Shown: positions 23,251 through 32,396 of the stretch, piece after piece
How positions within the stretch are numbered: position 1 is the first letter of the stretch
How the letters are laid out: every line of letters starts with the position of its first letter
NCBI GenBank assembly: GCA_902528415.1
Contig: CABZSR010000013.1
Location: 1-41,431 of the forward strand
Direction of reading: 5' to 3'
Source: an uncultured SAR116 cluster alpha proteobacterium
GTDB taxonomy: Bacteria; Pseudomonadota; Alphaproteobacteria; Puniceispirillales; Marisalimonadaceae
DNA length: 41,431 nucleotides
Notes under the pieces: generated by a model
The model's input: only the letters and a program-made list of their open reading frames with translations
What the model was told of the DNA's origin: nothing
Database searches by the model: none
Program-made: the position numbers and the translations under genes

Positions 23251-24432
23251 TTATACGTTTTGACCTGCTAAAAAACCACTTGACCATGCCCATTGAAAAT
23301 TATGTCCACCCAAGTGACCTGTAACGTCTAAAACTTCTCCAATAAAATATAATCCAGAATGTTTTTTACATTCCATCGTAGAAGAAGATATTTCTTCGGT
23401 ATCAACACCTCCCAAAGTAACCTCAGCTGTTTTATAGCCTTCTGTACCGATTGGAACGACAGTCCATTGATTTACAAATTCAGAAATTTTTTTAATATTT
23501 TCATTCGAAGTGTCAGCAATCTTTATATTCATTTTAAGCTTATTGCAAATAGCCTCAGCTAATCTATTTGGCAGATAATCTGACAAAATTCTAGATATAT
23601 TTTGTTTAGGCGTTTCTAGCCTTCTTGTTTTTAATATTTGATCAAGATCATACTTAGGTAGAAAGTTGATTGTTACAGGTTTTGCATCTTTCCAAAAAGA
23701 AGATATTTGTAATATTGATGGACCACTAATACCTCTATGTGTGAAAATTAAACCTTCATCAAAGGCTGTTTTATTTATTTTAACTGATGCATTTACAGAG
23801 ACCCCAGCTAGTGATTTACAAAATTCTAATATTTCACTGTCAAAAATTAAAGGTACTAAGGCTGGATAGAGTTTAGTAACTTTCAAATTAAATTGTTTTG
23901 CAACTTTATAACCGAAGTCAGTAGCCCCAATTTTGGGTATAGATAAACCACCAGTTGCAATAACGATTGAAGAAGAAAATAAATTACCTGTGTTAGTTTT
24001 TATAACGTAACAATCCTTAGTCTTATTGAGGGTATTAATTTTAGTTTCAATTTTAATTTTTACTTTTTGTTTTTCACACTCAAAAATCAACATTTCTATT
24101 ATATCTTTTGCAGATTTATTACAGAATAATTGACCTAGCTTTTTTTCATGAAATTCTATGGAATGTTTTTTGACTAAATTGATGAAGTCGAGTTGAGTAT
24201 ATTGTGAGAATGCAGATTTACAAAAATGTCTATTTGCAGACAAAAAATTATTATCATCACTGTACAAGTTTGTAAAATTACACCTTCCACCCCCTGAGAT
24301 TCTAATTTTTTCAGCAATTTTCGAGGTGTGTTCTAGTAAACATACGTTTTTACCTCTTTTGCCAGCTTCTATTGAGCACATTAAGCCTGCAGCCCCAGCA
24401 CCAATTACTATTACATCATATTTATTATTCAT
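23251..24432 (-). CDS. HI0933/YhiN-type FAD-dependent oxidoreductase
   Basis: A 393-residue flavoprotein. The FAD-binding GxGxxG is VIVIGAGAAGLMCSIEAGKR; the family signature ISGGGRCNFTNL follows near residue 47. There is a second GG loop (IATGGLSIPKIGATDFG), a middle domain with THRGISGPSILQIS, and a C-terminal LGGVDTEEISSSTMECKKHS, then GLYFIGEVLDVTGHLGGHNF. This matches the HI0933 family of soluble flavoproteins whose substrate is not firmly known; some members oxidise aminoacetone or similar amines. It ends one base from the LysR stop (tail to tail). Confidence 0.9.
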   Translation of the reverse strand: MNNKYDVIVIGAGAAGLMCSIEAGKRGKNVCLLEHTSKIAEKIRISGGGRCNFTNLYSDDNNFLSANRHFCKSAFSQYTQLDFINLVKKHSIEFHEKKLGQLFCNKSAKDIIEMLIFECEKQKVKIKIETKINTLNKTKDCYVIKTNTGNLFSSSIVIATGGLSIPKIGATDFGYKVAKQFNLKVTKLYPALVPLIFDSEILEFCKSLAGVSVNASVKINKTAFDEGLIFTHRGISGPSILQISSFWKDAKPVTINFLPKYDLDQILKTRRLETPKQNISRILSDYLPNRLAEAICNKLKMNIKIADTSNENIKKISEFVNQWTVVPIGTEGYKTAEVTLGGVDTEEISSSTMECKKHSGLYFIGEVLDVTGHLGGHNFQWAWSSGFLAGQNV

Positions 24433-24606
24433 CTATTTACAGTCTTTGTTGTTTAAAGGACTTTTTTATTATTTCAACTAGAGAGCTCTAAAGCTTTACT
24501 TTATTGATATTGAAGACTAAAAGATCAGTCTAGTAGTTATTTATGTTAAGATTGAAATATTTTTTTAATTTCAAGATAAGCCTCTTTTTTAATTTGAAAG
24601 TTGAAA

Positions 24607-26580
24607 ATGTTAGAAGCATCAGGAATACCAGCACCTATCGTAAAGGCAATGTCAGACAAGGGATATGAAAATTTAACCCCTGTTCAAGAAGAAGTATTTA
24701 AAGATGACTACTCAGGGCTGGATTTGCTTGTATCGGCACAAACTGGCTCAGGTAAAACCATTGCTTTTGGATTAGCAATTGTAGAAAATATTCTTTCGGA
24801 TAATTCTTTTTTCAAAACTCCTAAGTCACCAGAGGCTCTAATTATTGTACCTACAAGAGAACTTGCCCTTCAAGTCAAAAACGAACTTAGTTGGCTTTTG
24901 GCATCATCTGAAGCAAAAATTACTTCATGTGTTGGTGGTATGGATATACGAACAGAAAAAAGAAATTTAGAGACAAAACCTAATATTGTAGTAGGAACTC
25001 CTGGTCGTTTAAAGGATCACATTGAAAGAAACCATTTTAATGTGTCAAATATTAAAACTGTTGTTCTTGACGAAGCAGATGAAATGTTGGACATGGGTTT
25101 TCGAGAAGATCTAGAGGCGATTTTAGATACAACTCCAGACGACAGACAAACTTTGATGTTTTCAGCAACTGTTCCAAAAAGTATTGCTAGTCTCGCTAAG
25201 CGTTATCAAAAAGATGCAGTTAGAATCTCTATTGGAAAGTCAAACTCACAACATGTTGATATTGAATATAGGGCTTTCAAAATTGTAATGAGTGATCAAG
25301 AAAATGCTATAATAAATACTCTAAGATATTACGAAGCAACTAACGCTATTATATTTTGTGCTACTAGAATTGCTGTTAATCATATGACTAGTCGTTTAAC
25401 AAACAGAGGTATATCTGCTGTAGCTCTTTCGGGTGAATTAAGTCAAAATGAAAGAAATATGGCTCTTCAAGCTATGAGAACTTCTAAGGCAAGAGTATGC
25501 GTGGCAACTGACGTTGCGGCAAGAGGTCTTGACTTACCTAATCTTGACTTAGTAATACATGCTGATATTCCAAGAACTTCTGATACATTGCTTCACAGAA
25601 GTGGAAGGACTGGTAGGGCAGGTAGAAAAGGTGTTTGTGCTGTACTGGTTCCTCAAAATAGATCAAGGATTGCAGAACGTCTGTTTGGACAGGCAAATGT
25701 AAAGCCCATTTGGGCTTCTCCTCCTTCTCGAGAAGAAATTCTAAAGGAAGACAAAAAAAGAATTGTTGAAAATAAAATTTTAGAAGATCCAATAACCAAT
25801 GAAGAACAAGAATTAGTTAATGAACTAATTTCAAAAAATTCAATAGAACAATTAGCCGCTGCCTATTACCGATTAATAGGTAAAGATTTATCTGCTCCAG
25901 AGGATTTGCGAAATCCATCAGATAAAAGTGAAGGGCGATCAAAAGGAAATGGTTTCCAAAATAGCATTTGGTTTGAACTTTCAGTTGGTAAAGAAGATAC
26001 AGCTGAACCTAGATGGTTAGTTGCTATGTTATGCAAGGCTGGCAATTTATCAAAGAGAGATATAGGTTCTATAAAAATTCAACCAAAAGTTACCTTTATC
26101 GAGATATCAGAAGAGACCTCTTCAACCCTCAAAGAATTGGCAGCTAACAAAAAACCTATAGAACGGCACATAATGGTTCGATTACTTGAAAAACCTCCTG
26201 AAAATTTTACTTCTAATAGAAGTATTCCCAATAGAAGTAGAAAAAGAGGAAGAAATCAAGATTTTAATAGACCAAAAGAGGAAAATACCCGTCATTTCAA
26301 AGGTAAACGGAAATCCGAACGGTGGAAAAAAACAGAAAAAAGAAAAACAAAATTTTCTCCATTTGCTGATAATTTTGTAGAAAAAGATTTTAGTGTTGAT
26401 AATTTAGTTTCTGTAAATAGTGAACCTCTAAGTAGACGAAAAAAGCAAAAGAAGAATTTTGCAAGCTTGGACACAAACTTTAAACACAAAAAGAAATCTG
26501 GTACTTTGAAAATTAAGAAAATACAAGAAACTAGCAAAAAAACTACAGTAAATAAACGAGTCAAGAAAAAGGAAAACTAA
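24607..26580 (+). CDS. DEAD-box RNA helicase (DbpA/CsdA-like) with basic tail
   Basis: A 657-residue helicase. Motifs in order: Q motif LTPVQEEVF, AQTGSGKTIAF, PTRELALQV, VGTPGRLKDH, VLDEADEMLDMGF, MFSATVPKS, IIFCATRIAV, VATDVAARGLDLP and HRSGRTGRAGRKG. After the motor (about residue 380) comes a DbpA-type RNA-binding domain near 440-520 (NSIWFELSVGKEDTAEPRWL, later FIEISEE). A very basic, low-complexity tail (RSRKRGRNQDF, KHKKKSGTLKIKKI) makes up the last 110 residues. It probably remodels ribosomal RNA or mRNA. The ATG at 24607 is the first Met inside the frame; a TTG two codons earlier is less likely. It ends in a 4-base tail overlap with the EamA gene. Confidence 0.92.
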   Translation: MLEASGIPAPIVKAMSDKGYENLTPVQEEVFKDDYSGLDLLVSAQTGSGKTIAFGLAIVENILSDNSFFKTPKSPEALIIVPTRELALQVKNELSWLLASSEAKITSCVGGMDIRTEKRNLETKPNIVVGTPGRLKDHIERNHFNVSNIKTVVLDEADEMLDMGFREDLEAILDTTPDDRQTLMFSATVPKSIASLAKRYQKDAVRISIGKSNSQHVDIEYRAFKIVMSDQENAIINTLRYYEATNAIIFCATRIAVNHMTSRLTNRGISAVALSGELSQNERNMALQAMRTSKARVCVATDVAARGLDLPNLDLVIHADIPRTSDTLLHRSGRTGRAGRKGVCAVLVPQNRSRIAERLFGQANVKPIWASPPSREEILKEDKKRIVENKILEDPITNEEQELVNELISKNSIEQLAAAYYRLIGKDLSAPEDLRNPSDKSEGRSKGNGFQNSIWFELSVGKEDTAEPRWLVAMLCKAGNLSKRDIGSIKIQPKVTFIEISEETSSTLKELAANKKPIERHIMVRLLEKPPENFTSNRSIPNRSRKRGRNQDFNRPKEENTRHFKGKRKSERWKKTEKRKTKFSPFADNFVEKDFSVDNLVSVNSEPLSRRKKQKKNFASLDTNFKHKKKSGTLKIKKIQETSKKTTVNKRVKKKEN

Positions 26581-27467
26581 ATTTTATTGGTTTTTTTATT
26601 AATAAGATAAATTCCCAGACATGTTAAAAATAATGATAAATAAATTTGTTCATTTATTATGTCATCCATGAGTAACCATCCGAATAAAACCCCAAAAATT
26701 GGCGTTAAGAATGCAAAAGAACTAGTACTACTTGCAGAGTATCTAGACATAACCCATAACCAACCTATGAACCCCATGCACATTATAATAATTACTTGAA
26801 ATGAAAAAATTAGTATCAACTGAGTATTTAAATCACGAATAAAGTCGTCTAAAAGTAACGATATAGGTAATAATATTATTCCAGATACTATAAGCTGATA
26901 TAGTAATTGTGTTTCTGGCGAAGATCTTGTTAGACGACTTGTTTTAAGCATTATAGCAATGATAGCCCAACAAAAACTTGCTAAAATTGAGTATATATCT
27001 CCATAAAATTGATTGAGACTATAGCTTGATATAGGTTGGTAAACTGCAAGTATTAACCCGGTTAAAGCAATTATTAAACCCAAAGATTTGTTCATGTTAA
27101 GTTTATCATCTTTTATTAAAAAATGTGCTCCAAGAGTTAGCCATACTGGCATTGTATAAAAGATTAGTGAAACACGAGTTACAGTGGAATAATCTAGAGC
27201 TGAAAATAAAAAAATAAATTCAATTGCAAATAAAATACCTGCAATTACACCAGGAAAAAAACTGCCGTCAAAAAAATCTATTTTCTTTTTTGTAACATAA
27301 CAATAAATTAAGATTGGTAAAATGGCTAATGTTGATCTCATAGCCACTTGAAAAACAGGATGCATTCCTACATTAACTAATTTTACTAACACCTGATTTA
27401 ATCCAAGTAAAACAGAGAATATTATTAGAAAAGTTGCAGCTAAACCATTGACAGATTTACTAGTCAT
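26577..27467 (-). CDS. EamA-type (DMT superfamily) transporter
   Basis: A 296-residue inner-membrane protein with two tandem EamA repeats and about ten hydrophobic segments (for example LAATFLIIFSVLLGLNQVLV at the start and the LTPIFGVLFGWLLMDDII region near the end). DMT proteins export or import small metabolites. The gene follows the SDR gene with 12 bases between, so the two probably share a transcript. Placement beside a putative sulfonate cluster makes it a possible organosulfonate or sulfolactate carrier, but there is no substrate evidence in the sequence. Confidence 0.85.
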   Translation of the reverse strand: MTSKSVNGLAATFLIIFSVLLGLNQVLVKLVNVGMHPVFQVAMRSTLAILPILIYCYVTKKKIDFFDGSFFPGVIAGILFAIEFIFLFSALDYSTVTRVSLIFYTMPVWLTLGAHFLIKDDKLNMNKSLGLIIALTGLILAVYQPISSYSLNQFYGDIYSILASFCWAIIAIMLKTSRLTRSSPETQLLYQLIVSGIILLPISLLLDDFIRDLNTQLILIFSFQVIIIMCMGFIGWLWVMSRYSASSTSSFAFLTPIFGVLFGWLLMDDIINEQIYLSLFLTCLGIYLINKKTNKI

Positions 27468-27479
27468 AAATGCATAATA

Positions 27480-28226
27480 TTATGGGAAATAACTACCACC
27501 ATTAACATGTATAGTTTGCCCTGTAATAAAGTCGGAATTTGGACCACATAAATTAGATATCATTGTTGCAACTTCTTCTGGATATCCCTTTCTACCGACA
27601 GGTGGGTTTGAATGCGAGGGATGAACTAAACTACTTCCAGCTGAAGCACCTCTAACAGTATCAATTAAACCAGGTACTACAGTATTAATTGTAATTCCTG
27701 TTTCTGCATACTCCATAGCTAATGCTCTTGTAAAACCAACTACTGCAGTTTTTGAAGTAATTACGTGCGCTCTACCAATTGCACTAATGTGAGCAGATAA
27801 GCCACCTAAGTTTACTATTCGTCCCCAGTTATTCTTTTTCATTTCAGGTAGAACTGCCTTACAAGTGTGAAATAATGCATCAAGATTTATCGACATAACA
27901 AATCTCCATTCATCGAATGTCATATCTTCAAATTTATTAAATTCTCTTTGAGATGCATTATTTACTAAAACAGAGATATCACCTAATTTTGATGCTTCAA
28001 ATATCAGTTCTTTAGATGTTTCTGGTTTTGTTAAATCACCTATAATTCGACTTGTTGAAATATTATTTTTTTGAATAATTTTAATTGTTTCATTAGCTCC
28101 ATCTTTATCAGAATTAGCGTGAACTAGTATATTATAACCTAATTTAGATAAACTATCACATGTTGCTCTACCAATATTTTTAGCTGCCCCAGTCACGATT
28201 GCGACTTTATTTTTATTTTCACTCAT
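27480..28226 (-). CDS. SDR-family oxidoreductase lacking the catalytic tyrosine
   Basis: A 248-residue short-chain dehydrogenase. The cofactor motif is VTGAAKNIGRA (TGxxxGxG type) and NNASQRE corresponds to NNAG. The Ser near residue 144 (GGLSAHISAI) is in place, but the YxxxK motif reads V-I-T-S-K at 155-159, so the usual Tyr is Val while Lys159 is kept. The end HVNGGSYFP is normal for the family. Similar HV-x-T-x-K variants occur in some proteobacterial SDRs, so this may be a real subfamily with altered chemistry. It is divergent from the ThDP-decarboxylase genes and is followed by the EamA permease. Its natural substrate is not known. Confidence 0.85.
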   Translation of the reverse strand: MSENKNKVAIVTGAAKNIGRATCDSLSKLGYNILVHANSDKDGANETIKIIQKNNISTSRIIGDLTKPETSKELIFEASKLGDISVLVNNASQREFNKFEDMTFDEWRFVMSINLDALFHTCKAVLPEMKKNNWGRIVNLGGLSAHISAIGRAHVITSKTAVVGFTRALAMEYAETGITINTVVPGLIDTVRGASAGSSLVHPSHSNPPVGRKGYPEEVATMISNLCGPNSDFITGQTIHVNGGSYFP

Positions 28227-28376
28227 TCAGTAAACCTTATCTAGAATTTCTGTTTTATTATGGTTTATAACTAATGAGTAATTAGCATATATGAAATAAG
28301 CAAATACTAATACTAAATTAATCTTCAAACTTGAAATATCTGAATTACAATTTAACATATGTAGTGTTAAAAACGA

Positions 28377-28916
28377 ATGGACAAAATCATGACAGGAATA
28401 AATAAAGATTGGCGCAATGATATTTATGCAGTTTTTAAAGATCTTAATATTACAATGGTATCTCATGTTCCAGACGCTGGTCATACTCCTCTTATTAATT
28501 TATGTGAAAAAGACAATGAGATTGATGTGGTTACTCTAACTACAGAACAGGACGGAGTTGGTTTATCTTGTGGAGCATATGCTGGTGGTAGAAAGAGTGC
28601 TTTATTAATGCAATCAAGCGGCGTTGGAAACTGTATTAATGCTCTTGCTTTACCAAATATCTGCAGAATACCTTTTCTAACGATAGTTTCCATGAGAGGT
28701 GAGTGGGGAGAATTTATTCCTTGGCAAGTTCCTATGGGTTTAGGCACTCCAAAAGTTTTGGAAGCAATGGATATTAAAGTATTTAGAGCAGATTATAAAG
28801 ATGAAGTTGGGTCAACTGTTGATGCAGCTGCTAGATTTGCTTTTAATACAAACCGCTCAGCAGCTGTTTTGTTATCTCAAAAAATGATTGGTGCTAAACA
28901 ATTTAAAAATGGATAA
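28377..28916 (+). CDS. Sulfopyruvate-decarboxylase-like alpha subunit (ThDP Pyr domain)
   Basis: A 179-residue ThDP-binding pyrimidine domain of the ComD type. The catalytic glutamate is in TLTTEQDGVGLSCGAYAGG (near residue 57). ALLMQSSGVGNCINALALPN and IVSMRGEWGEF are the family's G-N and RGEWGE signatures. Sulfopyruvate decarboxylase (comDE) converts sulfopyruvate to sulfoacetaldehyde and CO2; phosphonopyruvate decarboxylases are close relatives, so the substrate is not fixed by sequence. Size and the split into two subunits match comD/comE. It is followed after 6 bases by the beta subunit. Start may also be the ATG at 28389. Confidence 0.8.
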   Translation: MDKIMTGINKDWRNDIYAVFKDLNITMVSHVPDAGHTPLINLCEKDNEIDVVTLTTEQDGVGLSCGAYAGGRKSALLMQSSGVGNCINALALPNICRIPFLTIVSMRGEWGEFIPWQVPMGLGTPKVLEAMDIKVFRADYKDEVGSTVDAAARFAFNTNRSAAVLLSQKMIGAKQFKNG

Positions 28917-28922
28917 ATAATT

Positions 28923-29492
28923 ATGATTGATCGAAGACCTTTTGTACAAAAAATTTTGAAAAATAGGAAAGATAATCTTAGAGTTGTTAGTGGGATTGGA
29001 ACATCAACCTGGGATATAATGTCTGCAGGAGACAATAAAGGTAATTTTGGTTTTATTGGCGCTATGGGTCAGTCAATTCCGTTTGCATTAGGACTTGCAA
29101 AGTCACAACCAGATTTAAGAATATTATTATTTACTGGTGATGGCGACACATTGATGAGTTTAGGTTCTATGGCGACAGTTGCAAATCATCCCGTTAATAA
29201 TCTTACAATAGTTGTGCTAGATAATGAATCATATGTTGAAACAGGTAGCCAGCCAACGGCCACTGCTGGAAAGAGTGATTTAGAATTAATTGCTAAAGGT
29301 TCAGGAATTAGTAACTCTTATACTGTTACCAATGAAAATAATTATGAGAAAATAATGAATACAATTTATGATGAGGAAGGTCCTTCTTTAATAGTCGTTA
29401 AATGTCAAGCTAAGGCTACACCTCTAGTATTCCCTCATTCTTTTGATGGATCAGTTTCTATCAACAGGTTTATGAGTTCTATCAAATCATAA
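28923..29492 (+). CDS. Sulfopyruvate-decarboxylase-like beta subunit (ThDP PP domain)
   Basis: A 189-residue pyrophosphate-binding domain, the ComE counterpart. The ThDP/Mg motif is GDGD at residues 72-75 followed 27 residues after the GDG by Asn101 (VVLDNESYVETG). FIGAMGQSIPFALGLA is the conserved G-A-M-G stretch. The Pyr and PP subunits normally build the active site together, so these two adjacent genes form one enzyme. It overlaps the next gene's start by one base (TAATG), which couples the decarboxylase to the Gfo/Idh dehydrogenase. Confidence 0.82.
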   Translation: MIDRRPFVQKILKNRKDNLRVVSGIGTSTWDIMSAGDNKGNFGFIGAMGQSIPFALGLAKSQPDLRILLFTGDGDTLMSLGSMATVANHPVNNLTIVVLDNESYVETGSQPTATAGKSDLELIAKGSGISNSYTVTNENNYEKIMNTIYDEEGPSLIVVKCQAKATPLVFPHSFDGSVSINRFMSSIKS

Positions 29493-30535
29493 TGTTAGAA
29501 AAAAAGATAATTAATATTGCTGTTCACGGTGTTGGAACAATTGGTAAAAGACATCTAATGGCAATGAATGAAAATCAAAATGTAAATCTTAGTGGAATTA
29601 TAGATATAAGCAATGAGGCTAAACAATTTTGCGATAATAAGAATATACCTATATATGAAAACTTAATCGATCTAAGAAAAAAATCAGAAATAGATGGTGT
29701 TATTATATCCACTCCGACGATCCTTCATTATGAAAATACATTGGCCGCTCTAGAACTTGGTCTGGATGTTTTAATCGAAAAACCAATTTCTGCTGATGTA
29801 TTAGAGGCACGAACAATTGCTAAAGTTGCAGAAGAAAATAATTGTAAGGTCTTAGTAGGTCATCAAAGGAGATTTTATCCATTGGTAAGAAAGGCAAAAG
29901 AAATAGTTAAAAATGGGGAAATTGGAAAAATTATTGGTCTTTCAGGAGTTTGGGCATTAAGAAAAGATAATAACTATTTTGATCCTGATTGGAGGAAAAA
30001 GATTAGCGCTGGTCCGGTAATAACTAACCTAATTCATGATATTGATTACTTAAGATTTATTTTTGGAGAAATAGAAGCAGTTTCAGCCTTTTCTTCTAAT
30101 AATATAAATAATTTTGAAAAAGAAGATACACTTAGTGCTAACTTAAAATTTAAAAGTGGATTAATAGGAAATTTCCTAATAACTGATGGTGGGACATCTC
30201 CTTGGTCATGGGAGACTGGGACTGGTGAAAATATTCATTTGCCACATTTAAAAGAAAATAATTTGAGAATCATAGGCACTGAAGGGTCTTTAGAGTTTCC
30301 AAATCTTAAATTATGGAAATACAAAAATAAAGGTCAAAATTGGAAAGATGAAATAGAAGCAATTCAAATAGATTCAAATAAAATTGATGCTTATGCATTG
30401 CAAATTAGTCATTTTAAGGATGTCATTAACAGAGATGTCGAACCAATAACTGGAGCTTTAGACGCTGAACTTACTTTGAAAGTAGCATTATCTATACTAG
30501 AGTCTTCAAAAAGTGAACAAACTATTAAGATTTAG
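29492..30535 (+). CDS. Gfo/Idh/MocA-family dehydrogenase
   Basis: A 347-residue oxidoreductase. The N-terminal Rossmann domain has IAVHGVGTIGKRHLMAM, and DGVIISTPTILHYENTLAAL with the EKPI motif (LIEKPIS near residue 93). The C-terminal domain carries GGTSPWSWETGTGE, then a NNLRIIGTEGSLEF strand. This family oxidises or reduces sugars, inositol and related polyols using NAD(P). The start overlaps the stop of the decarboxylase beta subunit. In a sulfonate setting it might act on a sulfo-sugar or sulfo-polyol, but plain sugars are equally possible. Confidence 0.88.
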   Translation: MLEKKIINIAVHGVGTIGKRHLMAMNENQNVNLSGIIDISNEAKQFCDNKNIPIYENLIDLRKKSEIDGVIISTPTILHYENTLAALELGLDVLIEKPISADVLEARTIAKVAEENNCKVLVGHQRRFYPLVRKAKEIVKNGEIGKIIGLSGVWALRKDNNYFDPDWRKKISAGPVITNLIHDIDYLRFIFGEIEAVSAFSSNNINNFEKEDTLSANLKFKSGLIGNFLITDGGTSPWSWETGTGENIHLPHLKENNLRIIGTEGSLEFPNLKLWKYKNKGQNWKDEIEAIQIDSNKIDAYALQISHFKDVINRDVEPITGALDAELTLKVALSILESSKSEQTIKI

Positions 30536-30574
30536 ATAAGAGTTTGATTATTTACTATTAACAAGGAGCATAAA

Positions 30575-31348
30575 ATGTTTAATTTGGATTTGAAAGATAA
30601 AGTAATTCTCATAACAGGTGGCAGTGACGGGTTAGGTTATGCTTCAGCTGAATTATTATCTTCTGAGGGAGCAAAAGTAATAATCTGCGGAAGAAGAGGA
30701 GATTATTTGAATGAAAAGGCAAAAACAATTTCAGAAAACACTAATAATAATGTCTTAGCTATACAAGCTGATGTTAGTAAAGCAGAGGATTGCAAGAGAC
30801 TTGTCGAAGAGACCATTTCAAAATTTAAAAAAATTGATATTTTAGTTAACAACGCTGGAGCATCAGCCGCTGCTTTATTTGAGGATGTTTCAGATAAAAA
30901 CTGGGAAGATGATATCAATTTAAAATTAATGTCGACTATTAGAATGTGTAGATTAGTTATTCCTTATATGAAATCAAATGATAAGGGAGTTATAATTAAT
31001 GCTACAATTGGTGGAGGTAAAGCTCCTAACGCTGGTTCACTCCCTACGACAGTTACAAGAGCAGCTGGCATTAATTTAACAAAATCTCTAGCCAATGAAT
31101 ATGCCAAAGATAATATTAGAGTCAATACTATATGTATCGGATTAATCAAAAGTGCTCAATGGGACCGTAAGGTTGGTTCAGGAGATATAAATGATTTATA
31201 TAAGGAAATGTCTAAAAAGGTACCAATGGGTAAAGTTGGTGAAGAAATTGATTATGCAAATTTAGTTGCTTTTCTATCCTCTGATAGAAGTGGTTACATT
31301 ACAGGAACAGCTATAAATTTGGATGGAGGATTGTGTCCTGTAGTCTAA
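30575..31348 (+). CDS. SDR-family protein lacking both catalytic Tyr and Lys
   Basis: A 257-residue SDR. The cofactor loop is ITGGSDGLGYAS; NNAGASAA, the NEYAKDNIRVNTI helix and the TGTAINLDGG end are all normal. However, the YxxxK site reads T-T-V-T-R at 158-162, so neither the Tyr nor the Lys is present. The fold appears sound but classical catalysis is not expected. It could be a non-catalytic subunit, or use another mechanism. AAGGAG is nine bases before the ATG. It is the last gene of the four-gene plus-strand unit and converges on the YihU-like gene. Confidence 0.85.
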   Translation: MFNLDLKDKVILITGGSDGLGYASAELLSSEGAKVIICGRRGDYLNEKAKTISENTNNNVLAIQADVSKAEDCKRLVEETISKFKKIDILVNNAGASAAALFEDVSDKNWEDDINLKLMSTIRMCRLVIPYMKSNDKGVIINATIGGGKAPNAGSLPTTVTRAAGINLTKSLANEYAKDNIRVNTICIGLIKSAQWDRKVGSGDINDLYKEMSKKVPMGKVGEEIDYANLVAFLSSDRSGYITGTAINLDGGLCPVV

Positions 31349-31363
31349 TTTATGTTTTAATTA

Positions 31364-32272
31364 CTAACTTTTTTTAATTCTTGGTGGATTAACTTCCGCT
31401 AGTTCACAGGCATAGTCAAGTAGAGCACTGAAATCTTTTTTTGCAAATTTTCCTGATCTAGCCTGGCCATAAACAGCTTGAACTGAAGAACCTACAGGTA
31501 AGCCCACTCTGAAACTATTAGCAGTTTCAATAGCCAACCCCATATCTTTATGAGCAAGATCAATCGTAAAGCCAGGTTCTATGTCATTTTGAAGGACCTT
31601 AGATAAAAAATTAATATGAAATTGACCATTGTTAGCTGTTGTTCCTGCATTGACTTCTTTAAAAGTATTAAGATCCAAACCAATTTTCTGAGCTAGTGTT
31701 AATGCCTCAGCGGTAATTTGGGCTATGCTTAAAATCTGAAAGTTATTAACAACTTTAGCTCTTATCCCAGATCCAACTTTCCCACAACGTATTATAGTTG
31801 TGCCCATTGCGTTTAATAATGGCTCGACTTTTTTAAAAGCATCTTCATTATCACAACCAACCATAAAAAGTGAGTCACCTGAAATTGCATGGCTTACTAA
31901 TCTACCAACCGGGGCATCTATGAATGCCACATTTTTTTCCTTGCACTTTCTATAGACTTCGTCAGTACCAGTTGGAGCTATTGTGCTCATGTCTAAAATA
32001 ATAGTGTTAGGTTTAGCGAATGATAAGACACCTTCTGTGTCAGTTATAACTGATTTAACGTTCTCTGTTGAGGGTAACATTGTTATAACTATTTCTGCAT
32101 TTTTAATAGTATCTTTAAGAGAATTACCTGGTGTTCCGCCGACTTTTACCACAGGATCCATTTTCTCAGTTACTACATCATAAACTGACACTTTTGACCC
32201 TTTCCTTATTATGTTCTGAGCCATAGGCCCACCCATAGCTCCCAATCCAATAAAGGCAATTGATTCAGTCAT
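31364..32272 (-). CDS. Beta-hydroxyacid dehydrogenase, sulfolactaldehyde-reductase (YihU)-like
   Basis: A 302-residue NAD(P)-binding enzyme of the 3-hydroxyisobutyrate dehydrogenase group. The Rossmann loop is FIGLGAMGGPMA. In most members the substrate loop reads PVSGG; here it is DAPVGRLVSHAISGD (residues 119-133), the VGR form seen in YihU, the sulfolactaldehyde reductase of sulfoquinovose breakdown. The catalytic Lys173 (GIRAKVVNN), the DLAHKDMGLAIETAN helix and the YGQARSGK end also fit YihU. The comparison is from memory of that protein, so activity is inferred. The gene converges on the SDR, 15 bases apart, and is divergent from zwf. Confidence 0.75.
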   Translation of the reverse strand: MTESIAFIGLGAMGGPMAQNIIRKGSKVSVYDVVTEKMDPVVKVGGTPGNSLKDTIKNAEIVITMLPSTENVKSVITDTEGVLSFAKPNTIILDMSTIAPTGTDEVYRKCKEKNVAFIDAPVGRLVSHAISGDSLFMVGCDNEDAFKKVEPLLNAMGTTIIRCGKVGSGIRAKVVNNFQILSIAQITAEALTLAQKIGLDLNTFKEVNAGTTANNGQFHINFLSKVLQNDIEPGFTIDLAHKDMGLAIETANSFRVGLPVGSSVQAVYGQARSGKFAKKDFSALLDYACELAEVNPPRIKKS

Positions 32273-32396
32273 AAATATCCCCCAATAATATTGCTAAGAA
32301 TTTAATCAACATTAAACTTAAACTATAATAATTTACAATAATTTATGACAATAAGAGATATAATAAATTATTATTAAGAAATTAAAATGAGTTGTC

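Noticed and set aside
24440-24470. AGTCTTT/AAAGGACT hairpin followed by T-run on the plus strand
   Set aside because: The stem needs a bulge, and no plus-strand gene ends there; it lies before the start of the HI0933-type gene.
28227-28484. 85-codon minus-strand frame before the SDR gene
   Set aside because: It overlaps the decarboxylase alpha start antisense, is cysteine- and isoleucine-rich low-complexity, and has no ribosome site.
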